Below are positions 52,936 to 62,825 of a stretch of 64,000 bases of DNA, piece by piece. A program made the translations under genes and the position numbers. Within the stretch, counting starts at the first letter, position 1. Every line of letters starts with the position of its first letter. This DNA is from Candidatus Flexifilum affinis. Lineage in GTDB: Bacteria; Chloroflexota; Anaerolineae; Aggregatilineales; Phototrophicaceae. The notes beneath the pieces are model-generated. The model worked only from the letters and a program-made list of their open reading frames with translations, searched no databases and was not told the DNA's origin. The DNA lies in assembly GCA_016713325.1 (NCBI GenBank), contig JADJPJ010000082.1:62001-126000 (forward strand), in the 5' to 3' direction.

Positions 52936-53820
52936 ATGACCAAATCGCGCATCTTGATCGTTGAGGATGATCACGATCTGGCGGAAATGCTGGACGCCTA
53001 CTTCCGCGTGCAGAATTACGACGTGATGACCGCCGCGTGGGGACAGGATGCGCTCAAGCTGAGCCGTGAGCATACCTTCAACCTGATCATGCTCGACATT
53101 CGCCTACCCGACATCAATGGCTACGATATTTGCCGGGAACTGCGCCGCGACCGCCGCACGCAGGATGTGCCGATCATCTTCCTCACCGAAAAGCGCGACC
53201 GGGTCGACAAGCTGCACGGCCTGGAACTGGGTGTGGTCGACTACGTGACCAAGCCGTTCGACATCCAGGAACTGCGCCTGCGCGTGCGCAATGCCATCAA
53301 CCGCGCGGTCCAGACCGCGACCATTAACCCGATCACCGAGCTGCCCGATCAGCCCCTGGTGGAGGAGAAGCTGAACGAGCTGCTCTTCAGCACCTCACCC
53401 TGGGCGCTGTTGGTCCTGAGCATCGTCGGGCTCAACCATCTACGCGAGCACTACGGCTTTGTCGCGGCCGACGAGATGCTGCGCGCCGTGACCTTGATGG
53501 TGCGCAATCTGCTGCGCGACGGCGCCTCCGAAGAGGAATTTCTGGGCCACCTGGACCCGGAGGCGCTGGTGATCGTCACCACGCCGGACCGTGCGCCTGG
53601 CCTTCGCGAAAAAATGATCATGCGCGTCAACCTGTCCATTCCGCACTTCTACCGGCCGCAGGAACGTGAGAGCGATCTGGCCAACAATCTGCGCGTGGAC
53701 AGTGGTCTGCTGACCAGCGACGCGATGAACAGCGCCGACGGCCCGGTCGACGACTTCCTGACCCTGAAGCACCTGCTGCTCTCCACCGTGACCGAAACGA
53801 GACTGCCCGACGGACAGTGA
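52936..53820 (+). CDS. Response regulator with degenerate GGDEF-like output domain
   Basis: Residues 1-120 form a receiver domain: ILIVEDDHDLAEMLD, LIMLDIRLPDINGYD (acceptor Asp), PIIFLTEKRD, and DYVTKPFDIQELRLR (Lys). The output half (residues 135-290) follows the order of a GGDEF domain (NPITELPDQPLVEEKL, ALLVLSIVGLNHLREHYG). The signature is replaced by GHLDPEALVIV, and later motifs are missing, so cyclic-di-GMP synthesis is not expected. It may bind nucleotides or a protein. It ends the Roadblock-V4R-regulator cassette. Confidence 0.83.
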   Translation: MTKSRILIVEDDHDLAEMLDAYFRVQNYDVMTAAWGQDALKLSREHTFNLIMLDIRLPDINGYDICRELRRDRRTQDVPIIFLTEKRDRVDKLHGLELGVVDYVTKPFDIQELRLRVRNAINRAVQTATINPITELPDQPLVEEKLNELLFSTSPWALLVLSIVGLNHLREHYGFVAADEMLRAVTLMVRNLLRDGASEEEFLGHLDPEALVIVTTPDRAPGLREKMIMRVNLSIPHFYRPQERESDLANNLRVDSGLLTSDAMNSADGPVDDFLTLKHLLLSTVTETRLPDGQ

Positions 53821-53856
53821 GTAGCACTGCGCCAGTGTCTCGACACAGGGTATTAT

Positions 53857-53909
53857 TTCCTCCCCCCTCGTTCGGCTTGCGTGGGAGAGGGGATGGGGTG
53901 TGAGGGGTA
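53857..53909. repeat. Partial copy of the CCTCACCC palindromic repeat
   Basis: A CCTCCCCCCTCG...GGGAGAGGGG stem and a terminal GGGTGTGAGGGG follow the response regulator gene. It is degenerate compared with 34784-34866, and one terminal inverted repeat is damaged. The rest of 53821-54010 holds no gene. Confidence 0.55.
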
Positions 53910-54010
53910 GCTGCAACTTTCGGTGCGATCGGGTGCTGAGCTGAAGGTGTTGCGGGGCGGGATGCCGTATGGGCGGGTATGCGGTGTGAGCCCGCCCATC
54001 CTCCTCTGTA

Positions 54011-54223
54011 TCAGGCTGCTTCCGTCGCGTGGCGCGACGGGGTCTGGGTCGCGGATCCCACGACCGGCAGCTGGCGCGTGCCGGCGATCCGGTTCCACAG
54101 CCGGGTGATCAGGCGCGGACGCTCCGACGCGGGATCGTAATCCTGGTCTGCGTACTGCTGGTGTTCCTCAGACATCTTTTCCACGATCTGACGGGCGAAC
54201 AGGATGTTGTTCAAATCGAACAC
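54011..54223 (-). CDS. Small protein, paralogue of 54744-55106
   Basis: The 70-residue product begins VFDLNNILFARQIVEKMSEE and contains ERPRLITRLWNRIAGTR. The start is a GTG at 54223 with an AAGGAGAAGG site eight bases before it. It shares the pattern N(I/V)...A..(A/I)V..M/I..EQ...RP.(L/V)(I/V).RLW..I.G(T/S)R with the protein at 54744-55106. No known family is recognised. Confidence 0.6.
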   Translation of the reverse strand: MFDLNNILFARQIVEKMSEEHQQYADQDYDPASERPRLITRLWNRIAGTRQLPVVGSATQTPSRHATEAA

Positions 54224-54341
54224 TGCGCCTTCTCCTTGAAGTGAGACGCCGCGAGGCTGCCTCTTACGACAGCCCCGTGTGAGAACTCGAGGGGGTGAAC
54301 CAACCGCTGCGTTCTGATGCGCAGCACTTCGTGGTGTGGGG

Positions 54342-54557
54342 TTAGTCGGCTGCGAAGACCGTGACGGGGACGATTTCACGCACGTTGTCGGCCTGAGCGC
54401 GCGCCTTCGCGGCGTTCAGCACGGCATTGAGGAGCCCGGTGCTCCGCTTCTGGTTGTCGAGGCGCTGGGCGAGCACGGAGAGCCGCTCCATGTCCGCTTC
54501 ACGCTGCCGGTCCTGCTGCTGGAGTTCGAACATCTGATAGGTGTCGTAACCGTTCAT
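54342..54557 (-). CDS. Small unknown helical protein
   Basis: The 71-residue product starts MNGYDTYQMFELQQQDRQRE at the ATG at 54557 and continues as a charged helix, ending REIVPVTVFAAD. It lies between the two paralogous small genes on the same strand. A GAGAGGG site precedes the start. No domain is recognised. Confidence 0.55.
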   Translation of the reverse strand: MNGYDTYQMFELQQQDRQREADMERLSVLAQRLDNQKRSTGLLNAVLNAAKARAQADNVREIVPVTVFAAD

Positions 54558-54743
54558 CGGACCCTCTCTTCGTTCACGCTTCACATCTTTATCTTCCGTC
54601 ATAATGCGGTGAGTTCTTGTCCTGATTAAAGTTCAAAAGATGAGTGGAAGATGAGAAATGTGGTCTTTAGACTACCGTTATAGACTTTTATGAACCTTTT
54701 AAATTCAACCGATCGATCCGATGAAAGAACGGATTTTCAAACT

Positions 54744-55106
54744 TCAGAAACCCTGTTCTGGCCTTCCCGTGACAGGCGATTCCGGCACGGATAAACACGG
54801 CTCAAAACGTCGGCCGGTGGGGTGGTTTGCCCGCACCGGCGACATGCCATTGGAGGACCTTTGATCCGCACTGCGGAGGTTTTCCATGACTACATGGCTT
54901 CGGTCGCGCACGGAGGAAGCGCAGCCCCCTGCGGTCGGCGCGGCTTCATGCTGGGCGCGCGACCCCTGGATCTGCTGCCACAGCCGGACCACGACATTCG
55001 GACGCGCCGGCATCGGTTCGCAATCCTCGCTCTGGAAGCTCAACTGCTCGCGGGCGATCTGCTTCACTGCGTTCTCTGCCATGAAGACGTTCACCGGGTT
55101 AAACAT
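54744..55106 (-). CDS. Small protein, paralogue of 54011-54223
   Basis: The first 55 residues (MFNPVNVFMAENAVKQIARE, then RPNVVVRLWQQIQGSR) align with the small protein at 54011-54223. The rest (to residue 120) is polar and low in pattern and may be an out-of-frame extension. The ATG at 55106 has an AAGGAG site nine bases upstream. Function unknown. Confidence 0.55.
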   Translation of the reverse strand: MFNPVNVFMAENAVKQIAREQLSFQSEDCEPMPARPNVVVRLWQQIQGSRAQHEAAPTAGGCASSVRDRSHVVMENLRSADQRSSNGMSPVRANHPTGRRFEPCLSVPESPVTGRPEQGF

Positions 55107-55465
55107 CGCGTTCACTCCTTGCAAGACGACTTGTTCGTCAACTTCACTCTGTCCATAGAGTACGCGCCCAACCCGGCGCGGATCACCTAACCAAAGATAG
55201 GAATGGGGGTTGGACTTGAAGAGAAGAAGGATTGAGTGCAAAGTGCTGAGGACTGAGCAAAAGAAGTGATGAGAGACGAGATATGAGGGCGTGTTGGCGA
55301 AGTCGGGAGTGTTACTTGGGCGGACCCGCTGATCCGCCCCTACGCCCACAGGTGTGATGTGGCGCACCCGTGTGTTCGCCCGTCAAACCACCATCGGCTC
55401 GTTCTGGCGGATAGCTCTGGGCACGTGAGCCGAAGGCGATCCGCGCGCTACGTCAAGTTGCGTAG
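55107..55465. other. Intergenic region with GGGCGGACCC repeat
   Basis: No gene is seen. A GAGAGACGAGATATGAGGG sequence at about 55270-55288 belongs to the CTCATTTCTCGTC repeat class. A GGGCGGACCCGC...GCGGATCCGCCC-like palindrome lies at 55318-55345. Confidence 0.5.
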
Positions 55466-55909
55466 TTAAGTCGCTGATCCTCCTGCTTCGACCAGGGCTT
55501 TGAGGCGCTGCAAGTCCTGAACCGTTCGCTGATCGGCGCCGCGGGTCAACAAAGGGGTGAGCAGCCGCATCACAGGGTTGTTGAAGCGCAGGGTGGACTC
55601 AAAACGCAGCAGGGTGCCGGCTCCGGTGGGCGAGAGCTGGTACTCGGCGGTCATCTCGAACCCTGCGGCGCGCCCACGAATTTTGATATGACGATTCGGT
55701 TCGTAGATCAGCATTTCTTCTTCAGTCTCGAACGTGCGACCATTCTCGCGGTAGACATGACGGGCTTTTGCGCCGGCGCGGCTGCCGCCCGGCGTGATCG
55801 GCTGAATATCGACCAGGCCAGGCACCCACTGCCTGGCCTTCTGCGGATCGTCCAGCCAGGTGAAGACCTCGGACGGGGAACGATCGATGACAATTTCATG
55901 GGCAGCCAT
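55466..55909 (-). CDS. SRPBCC family protein (polyketide cyclase/dehydrase-like)
   Basis: The 147-residue START-like protein begins with the family pattern AAHEIVIDRSPSEVFTWLDD. It continues with ARQWVPGLVDIQPI, and ends with a long helix (ADQRTVQDLQRLKALVEAG). This fold makes a hydrophobic pocket for lipids or aromatic ligands. A GGAGTG site precedes the ATG. It follows the MerR-type regulator after 11 bases and is probably a target of it. Confidence 0.82.
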   Translation of the reverse strand: MAAHEIVIDRSPSEVFTWLDDPQKARQWVPGLVDIQPITPGGSRAGAKARHVYRENGRTFETEEEMLIYEPNRHIKIRGRAAGFEMTAEYQLSPTGAGTLLRFESTLRFNNPVMRLLTPLLTRGADQRTVQDLQRLKALVEAGGSAT

Positions 55910-55920
55910 GCAAACACTCC

Positions 55921-56745
55921 TTACGCTCGTTCAACGGGCATCTGAATTTCGGTCAGGGCCGGTTCCGACTCGCCGGGCGGACGCAGGTAAATTTCGCGCG
56001 GCGGACCGCTGATCTGATAGCCGCTCGTCTCGAGCCAGCGGCCGAGTGCGGCATAGGTGTCGACCAACGTTTCAAAGCTGCCGACGTGATAGGTACAGGC
56101 CGCCGCCGGGAGCGCTTCGAGCATCCGCCCTGCGACGGCATAGCCGCTTGATGTGGCGAAGCCCGACTTCACCGGCCGCGCGACCGGGCAGGCAACCTCC
56201 ACATCCAGGTCCGTATCCTTGAACTCCGGGTCGTGGAAGATCGTCATCGGCGGTGCAGCCGGAATCCTCTGCTCGGTACCCATGGCGATGACCAACTCGA
56301 CCAGCAGCGCCGCGACCTGATCGCCATCGGGTATCACTTCGCGAACGGAGAGCACGGGCTGTGCATCGATCGTTCGCACCACCACTTCCGGGGCCATCTC
56401 CTGAGCCTCCTGCTGAATCTGGCGCAGCCGTACGCGAACGCGCTGGAGCTGGGACTGCGCGTCGGCGACCTGTTGTGCCAGCTCGGCTTCGCGCAGGCGC
56501 AGCATGCCCTGAATTTCCGCCGGAGAGATCGATTCGTCCAGAAGCCGGCGGATGCTGGCCAGCGACAGGCCCAGATCTTTAAGGGCCAGGATGCGATTGA
56601 GCTGTGGGAGCTGGTCGAACGTGTAGTAGCGGTAGCCGGTGATGGGGTCGACATGCACCGGTGTCAGCAGCCCTGTATCGGCGTAGTAGCGCAGCGCCGA
56701 TACGGGCACCCGGCAGATCTTGGAGAAGTCGCCAATTCTGAGCAT
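55921..56745 (-). CDS. MerR family regulator with GyrI-like effector domain
   Basis: The N-terminal winged helix reads MLRIGDFSKICRVPVSALRYYADTGLLTP, followed by TGYRYYTFDQLPQLNRI. A dimerisation coiled coil (residues 85-125) links it to a C-terminal GyrI-like ligand domain with VVRTIDAQPVLSVREV and AACTYHVGSFETLVDTYAAL. This is the BmrR/TipA-like multidrug-sensing architecture. A 19-bp-spacer promoter with an inverted repeat lies 50 bases upstream, as in MerR-activated promoters. It probably controls itself and the SRPBCC gene. Confidence 0.88.
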   Translation of the reverse strand: MLRIGDFSKICRVPVSALRYYADTGLLTPVHVDPITGYRYYTFDQLPQLNRILALKDLGLSLASIRRLLDESISPAEIQGMLRLREAELAQQVADAQSQLQRVRVRLRQIQQEAQEMAPEVVVRTIDAQPVLSVREVIPDGDQVAALLVELVIAMGTEQRIPAAPPMTIFHDPEFKDTDLDVEVACPVARPVKSGFATSSGYAVAGRMLEALPAAACTYHVGSFETLVDTYAALGRWLETSGYQISGPPREIYLRPPGESEPALTEIQMPVERA

Positions 56746-56794
56746 ACAGACCCTTCCTGGAGGGGTGCCGATCCTGACTCAAAGCTTGTTCGGC

Positions 56795-56825
56795 ATTCTA
56801 GGGTCTCAAGCAGCTTGAGAGTCAA
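56795..56825 (-). promoter_or_regulatory. MerR-type promoter (19-bp spacer) with operator
   Basis: On the minus strand, TTGACT (-35) and TAGAAT (-10) are separated by exactly 19 bases. The spacer contains the palindrome CTCAAGCTGCTTGAG. The overlong spacer and central dyad are the signature of MerR-activated promoters. Confidence 0.85.
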
Positions 56826-56882
56826 GGACCTGCGCGAATCTCGTCAACGGGTTATCGGGGATGGGCAGCTACGTTGCGCCAA

Positions 56883-57946
56883 CTACGCCAGCAGGCCCAG
56901 CCCACGCGCCCGCGCCACCAGCTCGGTGCGGTTGGTCACGTGCAGCTTGCCGAAGATCTGGTTGACGTACCACTTGACCGTGCCGACCGAGAAGATCAGC
57001 GTCTCCGCGATCTGCCGGTTGGACAGGCCCTGCGCGATCAGACCAACGATCTCCAGTTCGCGCGCGGTGAGGGCGCCGGTGGATGCGGCTGGAACCGCAC
57101 GGGCCGGGCGATCGCGGCAATGGGCGTCTGTTCGAGCCTGCTGGCATAGGCGAGGAATTCGTCGAGGGCGGCATTCATCTCCAAAGTCGATCCGCGCGCC
57201 ACCGCCGCGTCATAGGCTTCGCGCGGGAGCAGTACGCTCAGCCGCTCCAGTTCTTCGCCGGCCCACACGCGCGCCTCGCGGCTGTTGGCGAACAGCGTCA
57301 GCACGAACGACTGCACCGCCGCCGCCCGCTCCAGATCGCCCAGCGCCGCCCACAGCTTGCCGATGTTCACTAGGGTGCCGCTGAACACCCAGCGCATCTT
57401 TCGGGGCGGGAGGGTGCGGTGGTGCTCCACCGAGCGCAGATAGCAGCGCGCCGCCTCGGCATAATCTCCTTGTAGGTAGGCCAGGTAACCCAACCCGGCG
57501 TAGTTGCTGCCCAGGTCGAGTGCGTTACCGATCTCCTCGGCCACCCGCAAACTTTCCAGGCGAAGCCGACGCCCTTCCGCGAAATCCCGACGCGTTTCCG
57601 CCACTCGACCCAGCAGTGGGCCGAGTACGGTGCCGAGCATCGCCAGGTTGCGGGTCTGACGAAACAGCGCCTCCGATTGGCGGCCCAGGGCCTCCGCTTC
57701 GTCATACTGATGTTGGGTGAAGGCGATCCACCCCAGGATGTAGAAATGGTGCGCGATCTGGTTTGTATCACCCAGCGCCTGCGCGATGGCCAACCCCTCG
57801 TGGGCTGCCTCCAGGCCCGGCCCCCAATCCCACTCGACGCCTTCAGGCGTTGGCGTCCAGCCGTGGATGGCCATAATCGTATCGACCAGGTTGTACAGCG
57901 CGAGTTGAAGCTCGGCCCGGTCGTCATAGTCCCTCAGGATGGCCAC
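56883..57946 (-). pseudogene. LuxR/MalT-like ATPase regulator, C-terminal part (TPR-like region and HTH)
   Basis: The frame ending at 57038 has TPR-like repeats: AAHEGLAIAQALGDTNQIAH, YDEAEALGRQSEALF, GDYAEAARCYLRSVEHH. A one-base change near 57080 then moves into the frame ending at the TAG at 56883-56885. That frame carries a complete LuxR HTH: LTARELEIVGLIAQG, LSNRQIAETLIFSVGTVKWY and VNQIFGKLHVTNRTEL. The HTH is intact, but the full gene is broken in several places; see the two upstream parts. Confidence 0.75.
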
Positions 57947-58860
57947 GCCCTCGTCGATGGCCGCCTTGCCTTTCTCGCGTGCGCCGTTGACCGCGAGGAA
58001 CGATCCCCAGACGCGCCAGCACCACCCCGGCAGAAACGCGCGTCAGCGTCGTCCCCCCCTGCCTCCTCCAGAAGTGCCAGCGCCTGCTCGAACAGCTCCA
58101 TGCCCTCGACGACCAGGTAGCTATCGAGAAAGTAGAACCACATGCTGCTCGCCGACTGGCGAATCTCCTGGGCCATGTGCAGTTCTGCCATGGTCCGCCA
58201 GGCGGCACGCACGTTTTCGACCTCGACATTGATGGCCGCCTGCGCCGAACGGGGCCGGTCGCCCATCAAATCGGCGAGCTGATCTTCCAGAAAACGTGCA
58301 AAGAAGCGCGCGTGTCGCCGACGCGTCGCCTGCACGTCCTCGGGTGACTTCTTCAGCTGCTCCCAGGCGTACTGCGCCAGCAGTTCGTGCATGCGGTAGC
58401 GCCCATCGTCGTCATGGCGCACCAGCGACTTGTCGACCAGCAGCGACAGGCTGCGCAGCGATCCGCCGGTCACGGCCTCGAAGGCCGCGCGCGTAAAGCC
58501 GCCCCAGAAAATCGACGTCCGCTGGAAGACCTCGCGCACCTCGTCGGTCAGACCGTCCCAGAGGGGGTTGAGCACCGCCCGGATGCTGCGCTGCCGTTCC
58601 GGAATGTCGCGCATGCGCGTCTCCAGGAAGTCAGGCTGTGCGCGATCTCGTCGGCGATCTCGGCCAGGGACAGAGTCTGTATCCAGTTGGCCGCCAGCAG
58701 GATGCCGAGCGGCATGCCGCCCACCAACTGGCAGATAGCGCCGGGCAGGATGATCGTCGGACGCGAGTTTGGAGTCCGGGCGCAGCCCGAGCGCGCTCTG
58801 CACGAACAGGTTCGCCGCCTCCGACGCCTCCAAATCGCCGTGGAATTCCAGGCCACCCAC
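57934..58860 (-). pseudogene. LuxR/MalT-like ATPase regulator, middle part
   Basis: This frame includes SIFWGGFTRAAFEAVTGG and MHELLAQYAWEQLKKSPEDV, the winged-helix and sensor regions after an STAND-type NTPase. It also has the first TPR-like helices. Frame changes near 58640 (the sequence becomes unlike protein upstream of FLETRM) and near 58020 break it. Sense continues through KGKAAIDEGVAILRDYDDRAEL into the C-terminal part. Confidence 0.7.
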
Positions 58861-58864
58861 GTTG

Positions 58865-59347
58865 CTAGACCGTCTCGCTGGTCAGGACCAGCCGCTCGCG
58901 CGGGGTGGCCGATATCCTGATTCCAGGGGCATGAGCGGTGATCTCACTGAGGAGTCCCGCCCCATCGAGCAGATGTTCGAAGTTATCCATGACCAGCAGC
59001 AGATTCAGGCCGCTCAGGTGATCGAAGAGCTGGCGGGTGATGTCTTCCTGTTCATAGAACTCGAACCCCAGGGCGCGGGCGATCGTCGAGACCAGATAGT
59101 CGGCAGCGCTGACCGGCGCCAGCGAGACGAAGGTCGCGCCATCGGCAGTTGATCGGCCAGCGCCGCTGCGGCTTCCCGCGCCGGACCGGTCTTGCCGATG
59201 CCGCCGGGGCTGACGAGCGTCAGCAGGTGGCAGGCCGGGTCGGCCAGCGGTCGGGTGAGATCCTGCACTTCGCGCACCCTGCCGATGAAGGGGTGTGGTC
59301 TGCGGTGGCAGTTTGAGACGCGGAGGGGCGGACGTCATCGAATTCAT
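58865..59347 (-). pseudogene. LuxR/MalT-like ATPase regulator, N-terminal P-loop part
   Basis: The P-loop LLTLVSPGGIGKTGPAREAA is read in one frame near 59180-59240. The rest of the STAND NTPase (FVSLAPVSAADYLVSTIARAL; LLLVMDNFEHLLDGAGLL, a Walker B; RISATPRERLVLTSE) is in another. A one-base change near 59140-59170 separates them. The start is probably one of the ATGs at 59338-59353. At least five frame changes affect the whole 2.4-kb gene. Confidence 0.7.
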
Positions 59348-59549
59348 GGGCATGTCCGGCAAACAGCGAGCGAAAGGGTCGGGGGCGTGAGTCGAGCGCG
59401 TATCCTCACTCACTATAGCCCGAATTGTCCCCGGTCACAACAGGCGGCGGTGGCATGATGTGGCCTTAACGGCGGCATAACCGCGGCGGGGTATCATCTG
59501 TCGCGTACGGGAGCGATGAAATCCCGGCGGCGCGGAAAGGAACGCACCC

Positions 59550-60350
59550 ATGACATCTCATCCCCTACCCGGCCACGGGGGGGCGCGCGACTGGGGGCTT
59601 TCCCGGTCGATTACGGCTGTTTCGCGCCGGTGGCCGTCTTCATCGACGTGTTCGCCGCGCAAGGTGGGAGATTACCGGCGGCGCGTGCGCCGATGGGCCT
59701 GTACAAACGCCGCGATCACATTCAGGCCATCGCTGCAATGCCTTCCGTTGCCGGGCGCTGGCAGGCGGTGCACGAACGCCCGCCCGCCGACTCCGACATC
59801 GATGCCATGTTCGCTGCCGCCGTTCCCCTGCAACTGGAGGCCATCCGCCGCCGCGCCGACCTGATCCCCGGCGCGCTCGCTGCGATAGCGGCTTTCCGGG
59901 CGCGCGGTCTGAAGATCGGCACCTGCACCGGCTATACCCGGCCGATGATGGCCGTCCTGTTGCCGCTGGCCGCCGCGCAGGGGTATGAGCCAGATGCGCT
60001 GGTCTGCCCGGATGAAGTGCCGGCCGCCCGTCCCGCTCCGTGGATGGCCTTCACCAACGCCATGCGCCTCGGCCTTTACCCGATGGCGGCCTGGGTCAAG
60101 ATCGGCGACACGCCGGTGGACATCGCCGAGGGCTTGAACGCCGGCATGTGGACGATCGGGTTGGCGAAGACCGGCAACGAACTTGGCCTGAGCGCGACGG
60201 AAGTGGACGCCTTGCCGGCAGCGCAACTGGAAACCCGCCTGGAGCCGATCCGCGCCAAACTAATCGCCGCCGGCGCACACTACGTGGTCGACTCGCTGGC
60301 TGACGCACCGCCGCTGCTCGACGCCATCGGATGCGCGCACGCCGGAGGCG
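59550..60350 (+). pseudogene. phnX: Phosphonoacetaldehyde hydrolase (PhnX-like), one frame change at the N-terminus
   Basis: This HAD-family enzyme cleaves phosphonoacetaldehyde to acetaldehyde and phosphate. VDYGCFAPVAVFIDVFAAQGG, RAPMGLYKRRDHIQAIAAMP, GTCTGYTRPMMAVLLP, LVCPDEVPAARPAPWMAF and VKIGDTPVDIAEGLNAGMW are typical of PhnX. The nucleophile motif is split: ARDW is in one frame and FPVDYGCFAP in the next, with one base missing from a G-run near 59596-59601. Restoring it gives DWxGFPVDYG, close to the family's DWAGT. The true end, near 60350, is uncertain. No phosphonate transport genes are adjacent. Confidence 0.75.
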
Positions 60351-60389
60351 CAGGCCCGGGCAGGCCCCTCGGAACCGCACCAACACCGG

Positions 60390-62093
60390 ATGGCGCACGA
60401 CCGCCTCGTTCGTATTGGCCGACGTCGATCTCGCCCTGCCTGGGCGGTTGCGCGGCCCCTTTCTACCACCCGCCGGAGGGCCGAAACCCCCGGGCCCCAA
60501 GATCCCCCCCCAGGACTGGCGAACACCCCCCCCCAACCGACCCATCGCCGGACCGCTCGCGACTTCTTTGACGGCCTGCTCCTGGCGCTGCTTCTGCGCG
60601 GCGTACTTCTGGTCACCATTTACCTTTATACCCACCCACCGGCCCCGACTACGGCCTGCATCTGCTCTTCGCCCAGCAGGTCCTGGAGACCAGGACGATC
60701 CCGGCTTTGCCGAAAACTACCAGCTCAGCGGCGCGACCGGCCCCTGCTCCCCGGCGGACCGCTCGTGTTCGGCGCCATGGCCGCTTCGTCAGCGGCGCGT
60801 CACCCTTCGACCCGGTCCACGTCATCACTTTCTTCGCCGTCATCAGATGCCTGGGTACGTTTTTCTTGGCGAGGCAGGTCTTTCGACGCGATGACGCCGG
60901 CCTGATCGCGATGCTGTTCACTGCCGTGCTGCCCCTGTTCGTCGACATGATGGCTGGGCCGGCCACCCCAACGCCATCGCCATTTCGCTCTTTCCGGCCT
61001 GCTTCGCCCTCTGGCTGATGGCCTGGGGAGAAGCCGACTGCCCCCAACCTGATCCTGCTGGCGCTGGCCCGCTGTGCGGCCGCCTACATGCACCACGTCT
61101 CGACGCTGTGGCTGGCGCTGGCACTGGGCCTGTTTGCCGCCGTCAGCCTGATCCTGCGTCCGCGCGAGTCGCTGCGCCGGCTGATCCCCCTGGCGCTGCT
61201 GTGCGCCGTCATCGGCCTGCCCGTCGCGCTCGACGCCTTCCGACTGGTCACGCAGCGGGATGCCGCCAGCGTCCTGGCCGATGCCGAGCGTTTCCGACGC
61301 GACCCGCGTCACCAAGGTCCTGGGCGCGCATCCATCACCCCGATGGGCCTGCTGGTCCCTGATTGGCGGAGCGGTCAACTTCTCACCGACCGCCAAGTCG
61401 CGCCGACTGCCCGCCGGCTCTATGCCTGCTATCTGGCCCGTCTCGCTGGTCTTCATGTTCGGCTGGCTGATCGGCCTGAAGTTCAACTACACCCGCGCCA
61501 TCTACTTCCTCAGCATTCCCATCGCCCTGGGCGGCGCGTCGCTGATCCTGCGGCTGCGGCCGTTCCTGGCCCGCGCCGTCGCTGTATCCGCATTGATCTT
61601 CGCCATCGGCCTGAGCGCCTCGGTGCGCGGCTGAGACCTCGAAGTACTTCGAGATCGTCGCCGGACCTGCTGGAAGCCGTCGACTGGCTGGAGTCGTTCA
61701 GCGAGCCGGGCGATGTGGTCGACATGGGGACCTTCCTCGGTTTCCAGATGCCGCGCCTGCTGGATCGCCCACAGTTGGCTGCGCTTCCACCCCGGACCTG
61801 ATCAGCAGCGTCGAGGTGCTGCCCATCCGCCGCCGACGCCACCTTCGATCCTGATGGGGCTGGACGACATGGACGAGGTGCTGGATCGCCGCGATGTTCG
61901 CTTCGTTATCGTGCGGGCGCGCACGCCGGACATTCCCGAGCCAGGCCGGTCGCGCCAGGTGATGAACGCCCACCCGCGCATGCGCCTGGTCTTCCGCAAC
62001 GCCGACGTCTTCATCTACGATGAGGTGCGCCCAGGATTGCGCGCTTGCGTGGTGTCCGCCTGCCCTCGGCGTCGTCCCTTGCCCCGGCGCTGA
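60390..62093 (+). pseudogene. Polytopic membrane protein (glycosyltransferase-like), multiple frame changes
   Basis: Pieces in different frames together look like one polytopic protein. These are DFFDGLLLALLLRGVLLVTI (about 60560), FDPVHVITFFAVIRCLGTFF (about 60805) and STLWLALALGLFAAVSLILR (about 61100). Then come PVSLVFMFGWLIGLKFNYTR (about 61440), LLEAVDWLESFSEPGDVVDM (about 61670) and FVIVRARTPDIPEPGR (about 61910). Helix-rich pieces and the late WLESFSEPGDVV segment suggest a PMT/GT39-like glycosyltransferase, but this is tentative. At least six frame changes occur. Confidence 0.55.
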
Positions 62094-62099
62094 CCCTGT

Positions 62100-62825
62100 T
62101 TGATCGCGTTCGGCGCGCTCGTCGTGGCGCTGGCCGAGGCGCAGCTCCTTCGCTACGTCGATTTCGTCTACATCCTGGGGGAAAACGCGCTGGTGCTCGG
62201 GGCGCTGCTGTGCGTGATCTTCGCGCTGGTCACGCGGGGCGAAGACCCCGAAGGTGTCGCGCTACCGGCCAGCCCGATCTTCCCGGCGCTGATCGCCCTG
62301 GTCGTCGGCGCGCTGGGGATCATCCTGCTGGCCCGCTACCAGGAAGGCCTCTCGCCCTACGCCGTGCTGATCGCCGTGCTGATCGCGCTCTCGCTTGATG
62401 CCGCCCTGACGCTGCTGCGCCGCGGTGGGGAGCTCGCTGAGCTGGACGCCGCGCCGGGGCTGCCGCGCAGGACCACCGTTGTGCTGCTGGCCGGAATCGG
62501 TGGGGTTCTGGTCCTGACCGTCGCCCTGCGCCTGCTTGGGCCGAGCGACCTGCTGCTGATCTATCTGCTCGGGCCGCTGACCGTCTTCGTCGTGCCGGGG
62601 CTGGCCCTCTCGCTCGCCCTGCTGGACTCCGACGCGCCGCCGCTGGCCCATGTTGCGCTGGCGCCGGTCCTGTCGGTGGCCGTGGGGGCAATCTGGCTGG
62701 CGTGGCTGGCCTGGCTGAACATCCCCATCACGCCGGCCAGCATCCTGGGCGGAATCGCCGCCGTGACGGTCCTCGCCGTGGCCGCCGCCCTCTTCCGCCG
62801 CCGGTCCACCCCCGCCGATTCGTAG
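62100..62825 (+). CDS. Integral membrane protein, unknown
   Basis: The 241-residue product has about seven hydrophobic segments (for example GALVVALAEAQLLRYVDFVY and LLIYLLGPLTVFVVPGLALS) with short Arg/Asp loops. Weak resemblance to DUF1616-type proteins is all that can be seen. The TTG start at 62100 directly follows the broken membrane-protein gene and may be its continuation or operon partner. The stop is followed by a GTAGGGACGAGG repeat. Confidence 0.6.
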   Translation: MIAFGALVVALAEAQLLRYVDFVYILGENALVLGALLCVIFALVTRGEDPEGVALPASPIFPALIALVVGALGIILLARYQEGLSPYAVLIAVLIALSLDAALTLLRRGGELAELDAAPGLPRRTTVVLLAGIGGVLVLTVALRLLGPSDLLLIYLLGPLTVFVVPGLALSLALLDSDAPPLAHVALAPVLSVAVGAIWLAWLAWLNIPITPASILGGIAAVTVLAVAAALFRRRSTPADS

